A stretch of DNA of 64,000 bases from Terriglobia bacterium (GTDB lineage: Bacteria; Acidobacteriota; Terriglobia; Terriglobales; Acidobacteriaceae): positions 1 to 64,000 of the forward strand of contig JAJPJE010000049.1 of assembly GCA_021324365.1 (NCBI GenBank). Direction: 5' to 3'. Each line of letters opens with the position of its first letter. Positions within the stretch are counted from its first letter, which is position 1. The notes below the pieces were generated by a model, which did no database searches, was not told the DNA's origin, and saw only the letters and a program-made list of their open reading frames with translations. Shown piece after piece: positions 1-9,287 of this stretch. Both the position numbers and the translations under genes were made by a program.

Positions 1-12
1 ACCCGGCAGGTT

Positions 13-1182
13 CTATATGGCGTTCAATGCCTGATCGAGATCGGCGATGATGTCTTCCACATCCTCGATGCCGACCGAGATTCGGACCATCCCGTCTGTC
101 AGTCCAATCTCTTTGCGGCCTTTCTCTCCGATTGCAGCATGAGTCATGCTCGCCGGGTGTGAAATGAGCGTCTCCACACCGCCCAACGATTCCGCCAGCG
201 TGCATACCGCGCCCACACGCTTCAGCAATTTCTTCGCGTTCGCAAGCGATCCGGTTTCAAAGGTGATCATCGATCCGTAGCCGCCCATTTGTCGCTTTGC
301 CAGATCATATTGCGCATGATCAGGTAATCCGGGATAAAAAACGCGCTTCACTTTCCGATGTCCGGAAAGAAATTGTGCTACTTTCATGCCGTTGCGATTG
401 TGCTGCTCCATTCGCACCGCAAGCGTCTTTACTCCCCGCAGCACCAGCCAGCACTCGAACGGAGACATAATCGCGCCCGCTGTTTTTTGAATGAACGCCA
501 GTTTATCCGCCTGCTCTTTCGTGGAGCACACGATCACCCCTCCAAGGCCATCGCTGTGTCCGTTCAGAAACTTCGTCGTGGAATGCAGGACCATGTGCGC
601 GCCAAATTCCAATGGCCGCTGGAAATAAGGCGACATAAAAGTGTTATCGACGATCAATTCCACACCTTTGCGCCGGCAGATTTTCGCAATTGCCTCCAGG
701 TCGCTGATCGTCATGAGCGGATTCGTAGGCGTCTCGACGTAAACGTAACGCGTGTTCTTGCGAATTGCTTTCTCTACGAGTCCCGCATTGGAGGTATCCA
801 CATAACTGAACTCGAGGTCGTAGTTCACCAGGATCTGGTTGAACAGCCGCGGAACACCCCCGTACACGTTGTTGGTGCAGACCAGATGATCGCCACGCTT
901 CATCATGGTGCAAAGCGCAGTCACGGCGGCCATGCCGCTCGCGAAGACGCGCGACGTGATGCCGCCTTCCAGCGCTGCCAGACACTCCTGCAGACGGTCG
1001 CGTGTCGGATTCGTCACGCGCGCATACTCATACCCCTGGCGCGGCTTTCCGAGTTCGTCCTGCGCGTACGTCGAAGTTGGCACGATTGCCGGTCCCACCG
1101 CTCCCGTAAGAGAATCGGGCTCCGAGCCAACGTGGATTGCCGCTGTTGCGAAACCAATCTCCTGCTGCTTCTGCTTCGCCAT
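13..1182 (-). CDS. Cystathionine gamma-lyase/gamma-synthase family PLP enzyme
   Basis: A 389-residue fold-type I PLP enzyme of the Cys/Met metabolism family, at full family length. The pyridoxal lysine is in the HSTTKFLNGHSDG motif (about residue 205) and the cofactor-binding region YVETPTNPL lies upstream of it. The gene starts 41 bp after the cysteine synthase/CBS-like gene on the same strand. Together they look like a reverse transsulfuration pair in which this protein cleaves cystathionine to cysteine. Gamma-synthase (forward) or methionine gamma-lyase activity cannot be excluded from sequence alone. The family call is firm; the exact reaction is inferred from context. Confidence 0.9.
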   Translation of the reverse strand: MAKQKQQEIGFATAAIHVGSEPDSLTGAVGPAIVPTSTYAQDELGKPRQGYEYARVTNPTRDRLQECLAALEGGITSRVFASGMAAVTALCTMMKRGDHLVCTNNVYGGVPRLFNQILVNYDLEFSYVDTSNAGLVEKAIRKNTRYVYVETPTNPLMTISDLEAIAKICRRKGVELIVDNTFMSPYFQRPLEFGAHMVLHSTTKFLNGHSDGLGGVIVCSTKEQADKLAFIQKTAGAIMSPFECWLVLRGVKTLAVRMEQHNRNGMKVAQFLSGHRKVKRVFYPGLPDHAQYDLAKRQMGGYGSMITFETGSLANAKKLLKRVGAVCTLAESLGGVETLISHPASMTHAAIGEKGRKEIGLTDGMVRISVGIEDVEDIIADLDQALNAI

Positions 1183-1223
1183 GATTCCTTCCTATATTTT
1201 TATGAAAACTTCCGAAACGTGGA

Positions 1224-2177
1224 TCAGAACGGCTCGAAGATTCCCTTGGACAAATAGCGTTCAGCCGAATCAGGAACGATTGTCGCCACGCGCTTCCCAG
1301 CGCCCAGCTTTTTCGCCACCTGAAGCGCGGCGAATACATTCGCGCCACCGCTGGAGCCGGCAAGCACGCCTTCACGACGCGCCAATTCGCTCACCGTTTG
1401 AAAAGCGTCCCGATCACTTACTGCAATAATCTGGTCCGCCAACTTCCCGTCAAAGGTCTTAGGGATGAAACTCGCGCCGATGCCTTCAATGCGGTGATCG
1501 CCGGGTTTGCCTCCGCCAAGTACCGATCCCTCGGTTTCGACCGCTATCGCCAAGGCCCGAGGATTCTTTTCCTTCACGAAACGCGCGACTCCGGTGAACG
1601 TGCCTCCTGTGCCGGCCCCCACGACGACGGCATCCACCTCGCCACCCATTTGTTCGAACAGCTCTCGGCCGGTGGTCTCGTAGTGATAGTCAGGATTCGC
1701 GGGATTTTCGAATTGGAGTGGCAGAAAAGAAGCAGGAATCTTTGCGGCCAAGTCGCGTGCGCGGCGAATGGCACCTTCCATGCCCTCATCATCGGGCGTG
1801 CGGATCACCTCAGCCCCAAGCGCTTGCATCAGCATGACTTTTTCTTTAGAGAATTTCTGAGGAACGCAAAAAATCACTCGATAACCGCGGTTCACACCAA
1901 TCAACGCCAATCCAATGCCGGTATTCCCGGCTGTGGCCTCGATGAGGGTCGAACCGCGCCGGAGTTTGCCTTCCTTTTCGGCTCGCCGGATCATCCCGAT
2001 AGCAGCTCGGTCTTTGATGCTCCCACCAGGGTTCAGATATTCGAGCTTAGCGAAGATTTCGGCAGAACCTTCAGGAATGATCCTTCGCAGATGGAGGAGA
2101 GGTGTTTCGCCTACGAGTTCAGTGATGCTCTCTGCGACCCGCAGAGCAGTTATATCCGAAGTCGTCTTCATGGGCAC
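1224..2177 (-). CDS. Cysteine synthase / cystathionine beta-synthase-like PLP enzyme
   Basis: A 317-residue fold-type II PLP enzyme. The PLP lysine is in PGGSIKDRAA (about residue 54), the phosphate loop is GAGTGGTFTG and the substrate loop is ATAGNTGIG. It makes cysteine from O-acetylserine and sulfide or, given the adjacent gamma-lyase gene, cystathionine from serine and homocysteine. It has no C-terminal regulatory CBS domains. The start is GTG at 2177 or ATG at 2171; neither has a strong Shine-Dalgarno. It is the first gene of a two-gene unit with the downstream gamma-lyase. Confidence 0.9.
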   Translation of the reverse strand: MPMKTTSDITALRVAESITELVGETPLLHLRRIIPEGSAEIFAKLEYLNPGGSIKDRAAIGMIRRAEKEGKLRRGSTLIEATAGNTGIGLALIGVNRGYRVIFCVPQKFSKEKVMLMQALGAEVIRTPDDEGMEGAIRRARDLAAKIPASFLPLQFENPANPDYHYETTGRELFEQMGGEVDAVVVGAGTGGTFTGVARFVKEKNPRALAIAVETEGSVLGGGKPGDHRIEGIGASFIPKTFDGKLADQIIAVSDRDAFQTVSELARREGVLAGSSGGANVFAALQVAKKLGAGKRVATIVPDSAERYLSKGIFEPF

Positions 2178-2224
2178 AGATCAAGGGTAAGTTAGCGGTT
2201 CGCGAGCGTCAATCGCGACATAAA

Positions 2225-2257
2225 ACAGAAATGCCGGCCCATTACGAGCTGGCATTT
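2225..2257 (-). terminator. Rho-independent terminator of the VWFA pair
   Basis: Inverted repeat AAATGCCGGC / GCTGGCATTT (2229-2238 with 2248-2257, one G.T wobble) starting 22 bases past the stop codon of the minus-strand VWFA gene. Read on the minus strand it is followed by a T-rich tail. Confidence 0.75.
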
Positions 2258-2278
2258 GACGGGTGTTGGCTGTTTTCC

Positions 2279-3454
2279 CTATTGATTGCTAGCCTGCTCC
2301 TGGCCTGCGTAGTAGCCGCTTCTGGTGCGCACGAAGAGCTTGCCGTGATGTGGAGCTTTCGCCTCCACCTTCACTGTCCTATAGCCACCGGCGCTGCGCG
2401 GAGTAGTTGGTTTGTAGCCGATGGTGTACTGGTTACGGATGTCGTGCGCAACTTCGTTACTGATGGCGTCGACTTCCTTCAGATCCTTGGGAAAAAATCC
2501 GATCCCGCCGGTATCTTCTGCGATTTCTTCCAGCGCGCGACGAGCTCGTTTCGTATGCTCGTCTCCTAGTAAGCCGATCGTGTAGACCGTGGGACCGTTC
2601 TCCGCCTGCAGGAAGCGGATCGCACGCTCCAGGCTATTGCGGCTGGCATTGTCCTCGCCGTCGGTGACCACCAGCAGAACCTTCTTCTCGAGCCTGGAGT
2701 TCTTCTTCAGGTGATCGGCGGAGGCCATAATCGCGTCGTAAAGCGCCGTACCTCCACGCGATTCGATCTTCTCCAGGCCGTCCCTCAGTTTGGCGATGTT
2801 CGAGGTGAAATCCTGGTCCAGGTAGTACTCGTCATTGAAGTTGACAATAAACACCTGATCCTGCGGATTGCTCGCCTTGACCAGATTGATGGCAGCCTGA
2901 TTCACGGCCGGCCGCTTATCGCGCATGGATCCCGAATTGTCGATGACGATTCCCAGCGAAACGGGGACGTCTTCACGGCGAAAGGAACTGATCGTCTGGG
3001 GCTTCCCGTCCTCGAAAACCGAAAAGTCGTTCTTCGTCAGGTCAGTTACGAAGCGGTGCTTGTCATCCACAACTGTGGCATGCAGTTGTACTTCCTCCAC
3101 CTGCGCCTTAAAGACGTATACGCCATTGTCTTCGCGCTGCGGTGATTCGCCGCCATTGTTCGTTACCTGAACGGTATCTCCCTGCTGACTGGCAGAATCG
3201 GGCGCCTGTGCTGGAGTCGAGGCACTCTGTGAGGACACACTCGGTGGCGCTGCCGGTGCACTTTGACCGGCCGAAGTTGTGCTCTGAGATTGTGGCTGGC
3301 TGGGCGGGGTGGCCAGCACCTGGGCCGCCATGGCCGCTGAAACAATTACAACAGCAATTATGGACAGCCCGTGCGCGATCACCTGCTGCACATTCGGGAG
3401 CCCCGGCTTTACTTCATTGCGCAGGTGCATAATAGCCCGTTTTAGCATAAACAC
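2279..3454 (-). CDS. VWFA-related secreted protein (MIDAS intact)
   Basis: A 391-residue protein with an N-terminal hydrophobic segment (about residues 28-48) predicting export, a low-complexity Ser/Gln/Pro/Ala linker (about 50-95), then a VWFA-related domain of the kind expanded in Acidobacteriota (TIGR03436-like). The metal-ion-dependent adhesion site reads IVIDNSGSMRD, so DxSxS is intact, and VTDGEDN gives the later Asp. The C-terminus has the family's NQYTIGYKPT and VRTRSGYYA motifs. The first ATG at 3454 overlaps the upstream VWFA gene by 41 bp; the ATG at 3430 would shorten the overlap to 17 bp. The ligand is unknown. Confidence 0.88.
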   Translation of the reverse strand: MFMLKRAIMHLRNEVKPGLPNVQQVIAHGLSIIAVVIVSAAMAAQVLATPPSQPQSQSTTSAGQSAPAAPPSVSSQSASTPAQAPDSASQQGDTVQVTNNGGESPQREDNGVYVFKAQVEEVQLHATVVDDKHRFVTDLTKNDFSVFEDGKPQTISSFRREDVPVSLGIVIDNSGSMRDKRPAVNQAAINLVKASNPQDQVFIVNFNDEYYLDQDFTSNIAKLRDGLEKIESRGGTALYDAIMASADHLKKNSRLEKKVLLVVTDGEDNASRNSLERAIRFLQAENGPTVYTIGLLGDEHTKRARRALEEIAEDTGGIGFFPKDLKEVDAISNEVAHDIRNQYTIGYKPTTPRSAGGYRTVKVEAKAPHHGKLFVRTRSGYYAGQEQASNQ

Positions 3455-4571
3455 GCAGCGGAGGCAGACCCTTCGGAGGAATCAGCTTTACCTTGATTTT
3501 TCTCCATTTCCCGTCGCGTACTACTTTGTTTGGACGGTAGCCGAGCACATATTGGTTGCGCAGTTCGATTCCAATTTTTGTAGCCACATCGGCCAATTCA
3601 TTGGGGTTATCCACGGTAAATGTGCGGCCGCCCGTAACGTCTGTGATATCGGAGAGCATCATTGGCCCGTTCCGTTCCTCGTCCGTTCTGGGCGTGGAGT
3701 CAAACAACCCAATGGCGTAGATTTCTACATCCGCCTCTTTCACCAAGGATTTGATCTCACTCTCAGTATATCTGCTGTGGTTATCCCCTCCATCGGAGAT
3801 GATCAACAACGCCTTCTTCGCGTTGTGGGCTTTTTTCATCCGGTGGAGGCCCATGTAGATCGCGTCGAGCAAAGCGGTTCGTCCTTTGGGAGCTAGCAAT
3901 GGCAACTTCGCCTGGATGTCCTCAACTGACGAAGTGAAGTCCTCAACCAACTCAGGCTTCTCGTTGAATGTGATCATGAAAAATTCGTCCTGCGGGTTGG
4001 CCGTGCGGAAGAACTCAACCACTGCCTCGCGCGACTTTTCGATCTTGTTGCTCATGCTACCGCTCATGTCGAAAATCACACCAAGCGAAATTGGGGCATC
4101 CTCGCTGGAGAAGTGTTGCACTTCCTGCTTATCGTTTCCTTCGAACAATTCGAAATTGTTCTTCTCCAGTCCAGTGACAAGGCGGTTCATCGGATCCGTA
4201 ACGGTTACCGGTACCAGCACCAGGTTGACATCAACCTTCATCGGCTTGGTGTGTGTTTTCAGCGCGGGATCGATAAGATCCGCCGGCGGCTTCGGGTCCG
4301 GATCCTTGCGCGGCATGATGTGAACCTGATCGGCCGTGGATACGTCGGCAGCTACGTTTTTGTCCGCTGCTGGGGAACTTGTAATCTGCGCGCTTGCGGC
4401 GTCGTCAAAGACAACGCTGGCCGCGAACAGCAAGAAAATTGTGAGAAGGCTTCGTAGCGGTGATGGAGCTGATATGAGTGTCCGCAAGTTGTTTCTCCAC
4501 TCTGGTTGCAGGGTGCGCGGGAGAAGCTGGTAGCGGGATGACCCGCTGTGTTTCTTGGCCGTGCGGGCCAT
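3414..4571 (-). CDS. VWFA-related secreted protein (MIDAS intact)
   Basis: A 385-residue paralogue of the adjacent downstream VWFA protein. It has a basic N-terminus, a hydrophobic segment at about residues 37-57 (LRSLLTIFLLFAASVVF), a linker, then the VWFA-related domain with MIDAS VIFDMSGSMSNK and ISDGGDNHSRY. The C-terminal motifs NQYVLGYRPN and VYAKTGYYAPAQ match its neighbour, so the pair arose by tandem duplication. The two reading frames overlap, implying translational coupling. The domain class and surface location are well supported; the role is unknown. Confidence 0.88.
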   Translation of the reverse strand: MARTAKKHSGSSRYQLLPRTLQPEWRNNLRTLISAPSPLRSLLTIFLLFAASVVFDDAASAQITSSPAADKNVAADVSTADQVHIMPRKDPDPKPPADLIDPALKTHTKPMKVDVNLVLVPVTVTDPMNRLVTGLEKNNFELFEGNDKQEVQHFSSEDAPISLGVIFDMSGSMSNKIEKSREAVVEFFRTANPQDEFFMITFNEKPELVEDFTSSVEDIQAKLPLLAPKGRTALLDAIYMGLHRMKKAHNAKKALLIISDGGDNHSRYTESEIKSLVKEADVEIYAIGLFDSTPRTDEERNGPMMLSDITDVTGGRTFTVDNPNELADVATKIGIELRNQYVLGYRPNKVVRDGKWRKIKVKLIPPKGLPPLRVYAKTGYYAPAQ

Positions 4572-4747
4572 AATTTCCTCTATTGATGGTCGAATGGTAC
4601 CACAGCTTTGGCGGCTCGCTACATAGCTTCCTGGGCCGCCCCTAGGAGCCGTGAATACTGAAGTCCTAGATGAAGCTCGCTTCCCTTTTGGTTTTCTTTT
4701 CGTGACACGTCCGGCTTGCTACAATCCCCTTCTTACATAGAGTTCTT

Positions 4748-6079
4748 ATGGCCGATATAGCTCCGTTTCGCGCCCTCCGCTATGCTAAGGATCGGGTTTC
4801 ATTGGGTACGGTCGTCACCCAACCTTACGACAAGATTACCCCGAGCATGCAGGACGGTTACTATTCAGCCAGCCCCTATAACCTCGTCCGCATTATCCTG
4901 GGCAAATCCCAACCCGAAGATTCTGAAGGATCAAACAAATACACTCGTGCCGCAGACTATCTAAAAACCTGGTATCAAGATGGCGTTCTCGCTCACGACG
5001 ACCAAGCATGCCTCTATCGCTACTCGCAGAATTTCTGTGTGCCTGCTTCTGCTCTGGGACAAACCGGGAACAAACCCGTTCAACTGGAAAGAATCGGGTT
5101 TATTGCCGCAGGGCGGATTCACGACTACGCGGAGGGTGTCGTCCACAGGCATGAACAAACGCTTGCTAAGCCGAAAAGTGACCGTCTAAACCTGCTCCGC
5201 GCTACTCGCGCCCATTTCGGCCAGATCTTTATGCTGTACAGTGATCCGGAGAGATCCGTTGAAACCATATTGGATCCGTCCGGCACGCCTCCACAGGCCA
5301 GTGTGACTGACGAATACGGCGTGCTTCATCGACTCTGGCGTATTTCCGACACGGTGACGATTCGCTCAGTACAGCAAAAAATGGCGGATAAAAAGCTCAT
5401 CATCGCCGACGGACACCACCGCTACGAAACCGCTCTGAACTACCGCAACGAATGCCGCTCTGCCTCCGGCACGTCAGACCCGAATGCCCCATACGAGCGC
5501 GTCATGATGACGTTCGTGAATATGGACTCCCCTGGCTTGGTCATCTTACCCACCCACCGGGTCGTCTTCGGTCTGAAGAGCTTCGAGGTCCCATCGTTCT
5601 TACATGCTGCCGAGTCCTATTTCGACGTCATAACGCTGGAACCTTCAACGAGTCCGCAGGACGCGCTCGCACGCCTGCGCCGCGAGGGCGAGAGCGGTGT
5701 TTCCCTGCTCGTGGTGGCTGGCCGGTCGATGATTATCTTGAATGCGCGGCCTAAAGCCTCCGATTCGCTACTTCAACAGTACACGCCGGCGCAGCGCCAA
5801 CTGGATGTCGTGCAAGTGCACAAGGTTATCCTCGAAAAAGTCCTCGGGCTCTCTGAAGAGTCGATTCGTAATCAGGAAAACCTGAACTACATTCGCGAAG
5901 CCGAACACGCCGTGGCTCGCGTACGCAACGGCGAAGCTCAGATCGCTTTTCTCATGAACCCCTGCCGCATCGATCAGGTACGCGACATCGCCTTCGCCGG
6001 AGGCGTTTTGCCACAAAAATCGACCGACTTCTATCCTAAGCTCCTCAGCGGCCTGACGATTTACTCTCTCGATTCATAG
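4748..6079 (+). CDS. DUF1015 family protein
   Basis: A 443-residue protein with the family hallmark ADGHHRYETALNYRNE (about residues 219-234) and the N-terminal AKDRVSLGTVVTQPYDKIT region. Family members are cytoplasmic and widespread, often near amino-acid metabolism genes, but I know of no settled biochemical role. It is a single-gene unit: the upstream gene is divergent and a TACAAT -10-like hexamer lies at 4720-4725. Length and conserved motifs indicate an intact gene. Confidence 0.85.
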   Translation: MADIAPFRALRYAKDRVSLGTVVTQPYDKITPSMQDGYYSASPYNLVRIILGKSQPEDSEGSNKYTRAADYLKTWYQDGVLAHDDQACLYRYSQNFCVPASALGQTGNKPVQLERIGFIAAGRIHDYAEGVVHRHEQTLAKPKSDRLNLLRATRAHFGQIFMLYSDPERSVETILDPSGTPPQASVTDEYGVLHRLWRISDTVTIRSVQQKMADKKLIIADGHHRYETALNYRNECRSASGTSDPNAPYERVMMTFVNMDSPGLVILPTHRVVFGLKSFEVPSFLHAAESYFDVITLEPSTSPQDALARLRREGESGVSLLVVAGRSMIILNARPKASDSLLQQYTPAQRQLDVVQVHKVILEKVLGLSEESIRNQENLNYIREAEHAVARVRNGEAQIAFLMNPCRIDQVRDIAFAGGVLPQKSTDFYPKLLSGLTIYSLDS

Positions 6080-6230
6080 CCCCCGCGCCTTCGCTGTTGC
6101 GTGGGCCCCGGCCCGAGTGTCTAGTGAAGAGGCCTGCTGGCGTCCGGTGGCCACGTACCCTAATCACACAGGTTCTACCCTCACCTCAAAAGCAATGTTC
6201 CCCCGACCCTAATGACGTCATAATGGATCT

Positions 6231-7646
6231 TTGAAAACGGCTGTCCATTTCACGCGCGGATACGTCTTCTTACTCATCTTCTTCCTTGGCGGTTCCCTTG
6301 CACAGGAAAAGAAGCTGACCGTCTACTCTCCGCAGGGTTCCGCGGTCTACGCCGTTGTCGATCGAAATGGCACGGAATATCTCGCGCTGCAGGACATATT
6401 GAGCCAGTTCGGAAACGTGAGCACGAAGCAGTCCGGAAGCACGTTTTCCATCCGCTTCACAGGACGAAGTGGGCCGCCGATCGATGCGACTTTCGCTCAA
6501 AACAGGACCTCAGGTAGCATTGGCAAGCGCAGAGTCGAACTGCCTTCGCCTTTCCTCCTGTCTGGAGATCGGGGACTTGTACCAGTTGCTTCGTTACCGC
6601 AGTTGCTTCCCGGGTTTACGGGAACAACCGTGAGTCTGCACCAGTTGGCGAGGCGCTTGTTTGTGGCAAGTGCCTCTACGAATTACGGATTCGACTTGCA
6701 GAGAACCGCGCCGCCTCGTCTGGTCCTTCACTTCTCCACGCCGGTGAATCCTTCCGTAGCAACCGAGCCCGGGCGCCTGCGCATGACGTTCTCTCGCGAG
6801 CCTCTGATCGCGACTTCGAAGTCTACGAATCTCGGCGATAACACGTTTTCCACTCTTACCTATAACGAGTGGAACGGTACGGCCGAATTGTCGGTTTCCG
6901 CCAACGCCCCTCTACTCGCCAGCTTCGGCGACGGTGGTAAGACCATCACCATCACGGCCCAGGCGACTCCGCAGTCGCTTGCAGCCACTCCGAAACAAAA
7001 TCAGGTACCGGGAGCTTCGGCCACTCCGAACACGGCCGCTGTACCGCCTCTTCCCCAGCCTCCGCATTTCACGATCGTCCTCGATCCCGCGCACGGAGGA
7101 GAAGACCGTGGCGCGGCGTTAACGCCGACGCTCCCAGAAAAAGATGTAGTGCTGGCCTTTGCACGCCGGCTTAGAACCGCGCTGCAGAATCAGGGAATCG
7201 ATGTCATCCTTCTGCGCGATTCCGACGTCGCGCTCTCCGCCGATCAGCGCGCCATAGCGGCCAATGCTGCTCGTCCTGCATTGATTCTCTCCATCCACGC
7301 GACTTCCAGCGGATCGGGCGTCCATTTGTTCACGGCGATGCTTTCGCCTGCTCCCCGCACCGCATTTCTTCCCTGGGATACGGCGCAAGCCGCGTTCCTG
7401 AATGACAGTAGCGCGATTGCCGCAGCTGTGTCGAAGCAACTGAACAGCCGCGATATCGAGGATGAATCCTTGTCTGCCCCCTTACAACCTCTCAGCAGCT
7501 TCGCACGGCCCGCGATCGCAATTGAATTGACGCCGCTCAATGGCAAAGCCGATTCGCTCGGACTCCCGTCATACCAGCAGCCAATCATCACCTCCATCAC
7601 AGCCGCCATTACGGACATGCGCCCACTTCTGGAGCAATCACGGTGA
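6231..7646 (+). CDS. N-acetylmuramoyl-L-alanine amidase (AMIN + Amidase_3)
   Basis: A 471-residue exported cell-wall hydrolase with a TTG start followed by a signal peptide (VHFTRGYVFLLIFFLGGSLAQ). The N-terminal half has AMIN-like beta-rich character (about residues 150-240) and a Pro/Ala linker precedes the Amidase_3 domain (about 280-465). The zinc-site motifs are visible: LDPAHGGED (His), TLPEKDV (Glu), LSIHA (His), and the late AIAIELTPL Glu. It cleaves the amide between MurNAc and the stem peptide. Its stop overlaps the GTG start of the next gene, so the two are translationally coupled. Confidence 0.9.
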   Translation: MKTAVHFTRGYVFLLIFFLGGSLAQEKKLTVYSPQGSAVYAVVDRNGTEYLALQDILSQFGNVSTKQSGSTFSIRFTGRSGPPIDATFAQNRTSGSIGKRRVELPSPFLLSGDRGLVPVASLPQLLPGFTGTTVSLHQLARRLFVASASTNYGFDLQRTAPPRLVLHFSTPVNPSVATEPGRLRMTFSREPLIATSKSTNLGDNTFSTLTYNEWNGTAELSVSANAPLLASFGDGGKTITITAQATPQSLAATPKQNQVPGASATPNTAAVPPLPQPPHFTIVLDPAHGGEDRGAALTPTLPEKDVVLAFARRLRTALQNQGIDVILLRDSDVALSADQRAIAANAARPALILSIHATSSGSGVHLFTAMLSPAPRTAFLPWDTAQAAFLNDSSAIAAAVSKQLNSRDIEDESLSAPLQPLSSFARPAIAIELTPLNGKADSLGLPSYQQPIITSITAAITDMRPLLEQSR

Positions 7647-8233
7647 TTTCCAGGGCTCTCTTCATCACCATGTTGTTCCTGCTCATTGGGGTTGTCGCGC
7701 TCGGAATTTATGGCCTTCACCTGAAACATCAGATGGAGCTCAGTGCCGAACTCGCCCCAGAAGCAAAGCCTGTCGCGGCGCCTGTGAATGGCAGTACTGC
7801 GATCATTGCCCTTTTTGTCCCGGAGGATGGCAGTGGCGTCCTGGTTCGACGTGACGTCAGCGTGGAAGTTCCCTCGGGCCAGAGTGGTCGGGTTCGCGAA
7901 ATCCTTCGCGCCCTGGTCAGTACCTGCCAGGCCAAGAATTCGACCCATCCATTATCATCGGACGCCGACATCCGTGAGGTATTTCTGCCATCGCCGAATC
8001 TCGCCGTCATCAACACCAACGCAGCATTCGCAGACGGTCACCGTTCCGGCATTCTTGTGGAAGAACTCACTCTGGCCGCAATCGCGCGCACCCTTGCCGT
8101 GAACATGCCGGACATAAAACAATTCAAATTACTGATTGACGGCAAAGAGCGTGAGACACTAGCGGGACATGTGGATCTGCTCGAGATTTATCCGACCGAC
8201 CAGCAGACCTGGGCACAGTTGCTGCCACGATAG
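7643..8233 (+). CDS. GerMN domain protein, membrane-anchored
   Basis: A 196-residue protein with one N-terminal membrane segment (residues 5-25) and a GerMN domain (about 50-190), a module first described in Bacillus GerM and commonly found in exported envelope proteins. The GTG start overlaps the amidase stop by four bases, so it is the second gene of an amidase-GerMN operon. A role in the cell wall alongside the amidase is inferred from that coupling. Confidence 0.85.
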   Translation: MISRALFITMLFLLIGVVALGIYGLHLKHQMELSAELAPEAKPVAAPVNGSTAIIALFVPEDGSGVLVRRDVSVEVPSGQSGRVREILRALVSTCQAKNSTHPLSSDADIREVFLPSPNLAVINTNAAFADGHRSGILVEELTLAAIARTLAVNMPDIKQFKLLIDGKERETLAGHVDLLEIYPTDQQTWAQLLPR

Positions 8234-8238
8234 TCTGC

Positions 8239-8390
8239 CAGTTTTTCAGTCTCTCAGTCTTTCAGTGTTTCTGCCTTCCGCTTCGCAACTGAGCGACGGC
8301 TGTAGTCAAAATAGCGAAAACTGAACAGATCGACTGACCGACTACAGAACTGACGGACCGAAGAACTAACCGACTGATAGACTAAAAACC
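8239..8390. repeat. Inverted array of degenerate octamers upstream of rph
   Basis: Left array: four contiguous octamers CAGTTTTT, CAGTCTCT, CAGTCTTT, CAGTGTTT (8239-8270). Right array: seven contiguous octamers starting ACTGACCG (8333-8388), all of form ACYRNNNN, preceded by looser units from about 8320. The right units are the reverse-complement type of the left (CAGT versus ACTG). The array ends two to three bases before the rph start codon and leaves no visible Shine-Dalgarno. No reading frame is supported here. Confidence 0.8.
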
Positions 8391-8391
8391 A

Positions 8392-9129
8392 ATGTTCTAT
8401 CGATCCGACAATCGTGCGCCGGACCAGATGCGTCCGGTGAAGATAATCCCCAATTTCATTTCCACTGCCGAAGGCTCAGCCCTGATTGAGGTGGGCAACA
8501 CGCGTGTCATCTGCACAGCTTCCATCGACGAGGCCGTGCCGTCGTGGATGCGCAACTCCGGAAAAGGCTGGATCACCGGCGAGTACGGCATGCTTCCTCG
8601 TTCTACGCTGACCCGCACTCCTCGTGAAGCGAGCAAGGGAAAGCCCAGTGGACGCACGCAGGAGATTCAGCGACTCATCGGCCGTTCTCTTCGGGCAGTT
8701 GTCGATATGAAGCAACTCGGCGAGCGCACTGTCTGGATCGATTGTGACGTAATTCAAGCCGACGGTGGCACCCGCACCGCGTCGATCACCGGCTCTTTTG
8801 TTGCGTTAGGAATCGCGCTCTCACGACTGGTGGAAGCCGGTACTTTAACGGCTGTTCCGGTCCGTGATTTCGTTGCCGCCACCAGCGTTGGAATCGTCGA
8901 CGGCGAAATCTTGCTCGACCTCGCTTATGAAGAAGATTCTCGCGCGGAAGTCGACATGAACTTTGTCATGACAGGCGCAGGCAAGATGATCGAAGTGCAG
9001 GCAACCGCCGAACAGGTGCCGTTCGATGACACACAACTGCAGCGCATGATGGAGTTGGCTCGCAGAGGCGTGCAGGACCTGGTAAACCTGCAGCGAGAGT
9101 TACTGCCCGTGCTCGTGAATGCGAAATAG
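8392..9129 (+). CDS. rph: Ribonuclease PH
   Basis: A 245-residue phosphorolytic 3'-5' exoribonuclease that trims tRNA 3' ends using phosphate. Recognisable family motifs are RAPDQMRPV at the N-terminus, [16 protein letters not shown] (about residues 58-73), [19 protein letters not shown] (about 86-104), [18 protein letters not shown] and the C-terminal [14 protein letters not shown]. The length is typical. It follows the amidase-GerMN operon on the same strand after 158 bp occupied by an octamer array, which replaces the usual ribosome-binding region. Confidence 0.95.
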   Translation: MFYRSDNRAPDQMRPVKIIPNFISTAEGSALIEVGNTRVICTASIDEAVPSWMRNSGKGWITGEYGMLPRSTLTRTPREASKGKPSGRTQEIQRLIGRSLRAVVDMKQLGERTVWIDCDVIQADGGTRTASITGSFVALGIALSRLVEAGTLTAVPVRDFVAATSVGIVDGEILLDLAYEEDSRAEVDMNFVMTGAGKMIEVQATAEQVPFDDTQLQRMMELARRGVQDLVNLQRELLPVLVNAK

Positions 9130-9201
9130 CGCTGGCACCCCGGCCGGCTGTTGTGAGAACGTTCTGCTCTCACAGCTGTCGGCGAGACGCCCATATCGAC
9201 A

Positions 9202-9280
9202 GCCGCCGAGACGGCGGCGCAACAAAGCAAAAGCCACGAACTCACGAGCAGCATCCGTGTAATCCGTGGCTTCCTTTGTT
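9202..9280. terminator. Double hairpin between convergent rph and fba
   Basis: Two stem-loops fill the convergent junction. The first is GCCGCCG-aga-CGGCGGC (9202-9218). The second pairs AAGCCACG (9231-9238) with CGTGGCTT (9265-9272) and, outside it, AACAAAG (9221-9227) with CTTTGTT (9274-9280). Both could stop transcription in either direction. Confidence 0.6.
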
Positions 9281-9287
9281 CTGGAAA

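Noticed and set aside
358-1257. Long plus-strand frame opposite the gamma-lyase gene
   Set aside because: Antisense shadow of a well-supported enzyme gene; no ribosome site and no recognisable domain.
6080-6230. GC-rich string GGGCCCCGGCCC as a terminator of the DUF1015 gene
   Set aside because: Self-complementary but with no usable loop or T-tract.
8239-8390. Octamer array as a CRISPR
   Set aside because: Units are 8 bases, contiguous and degenerate, with no spacers and no cas genes in the window.
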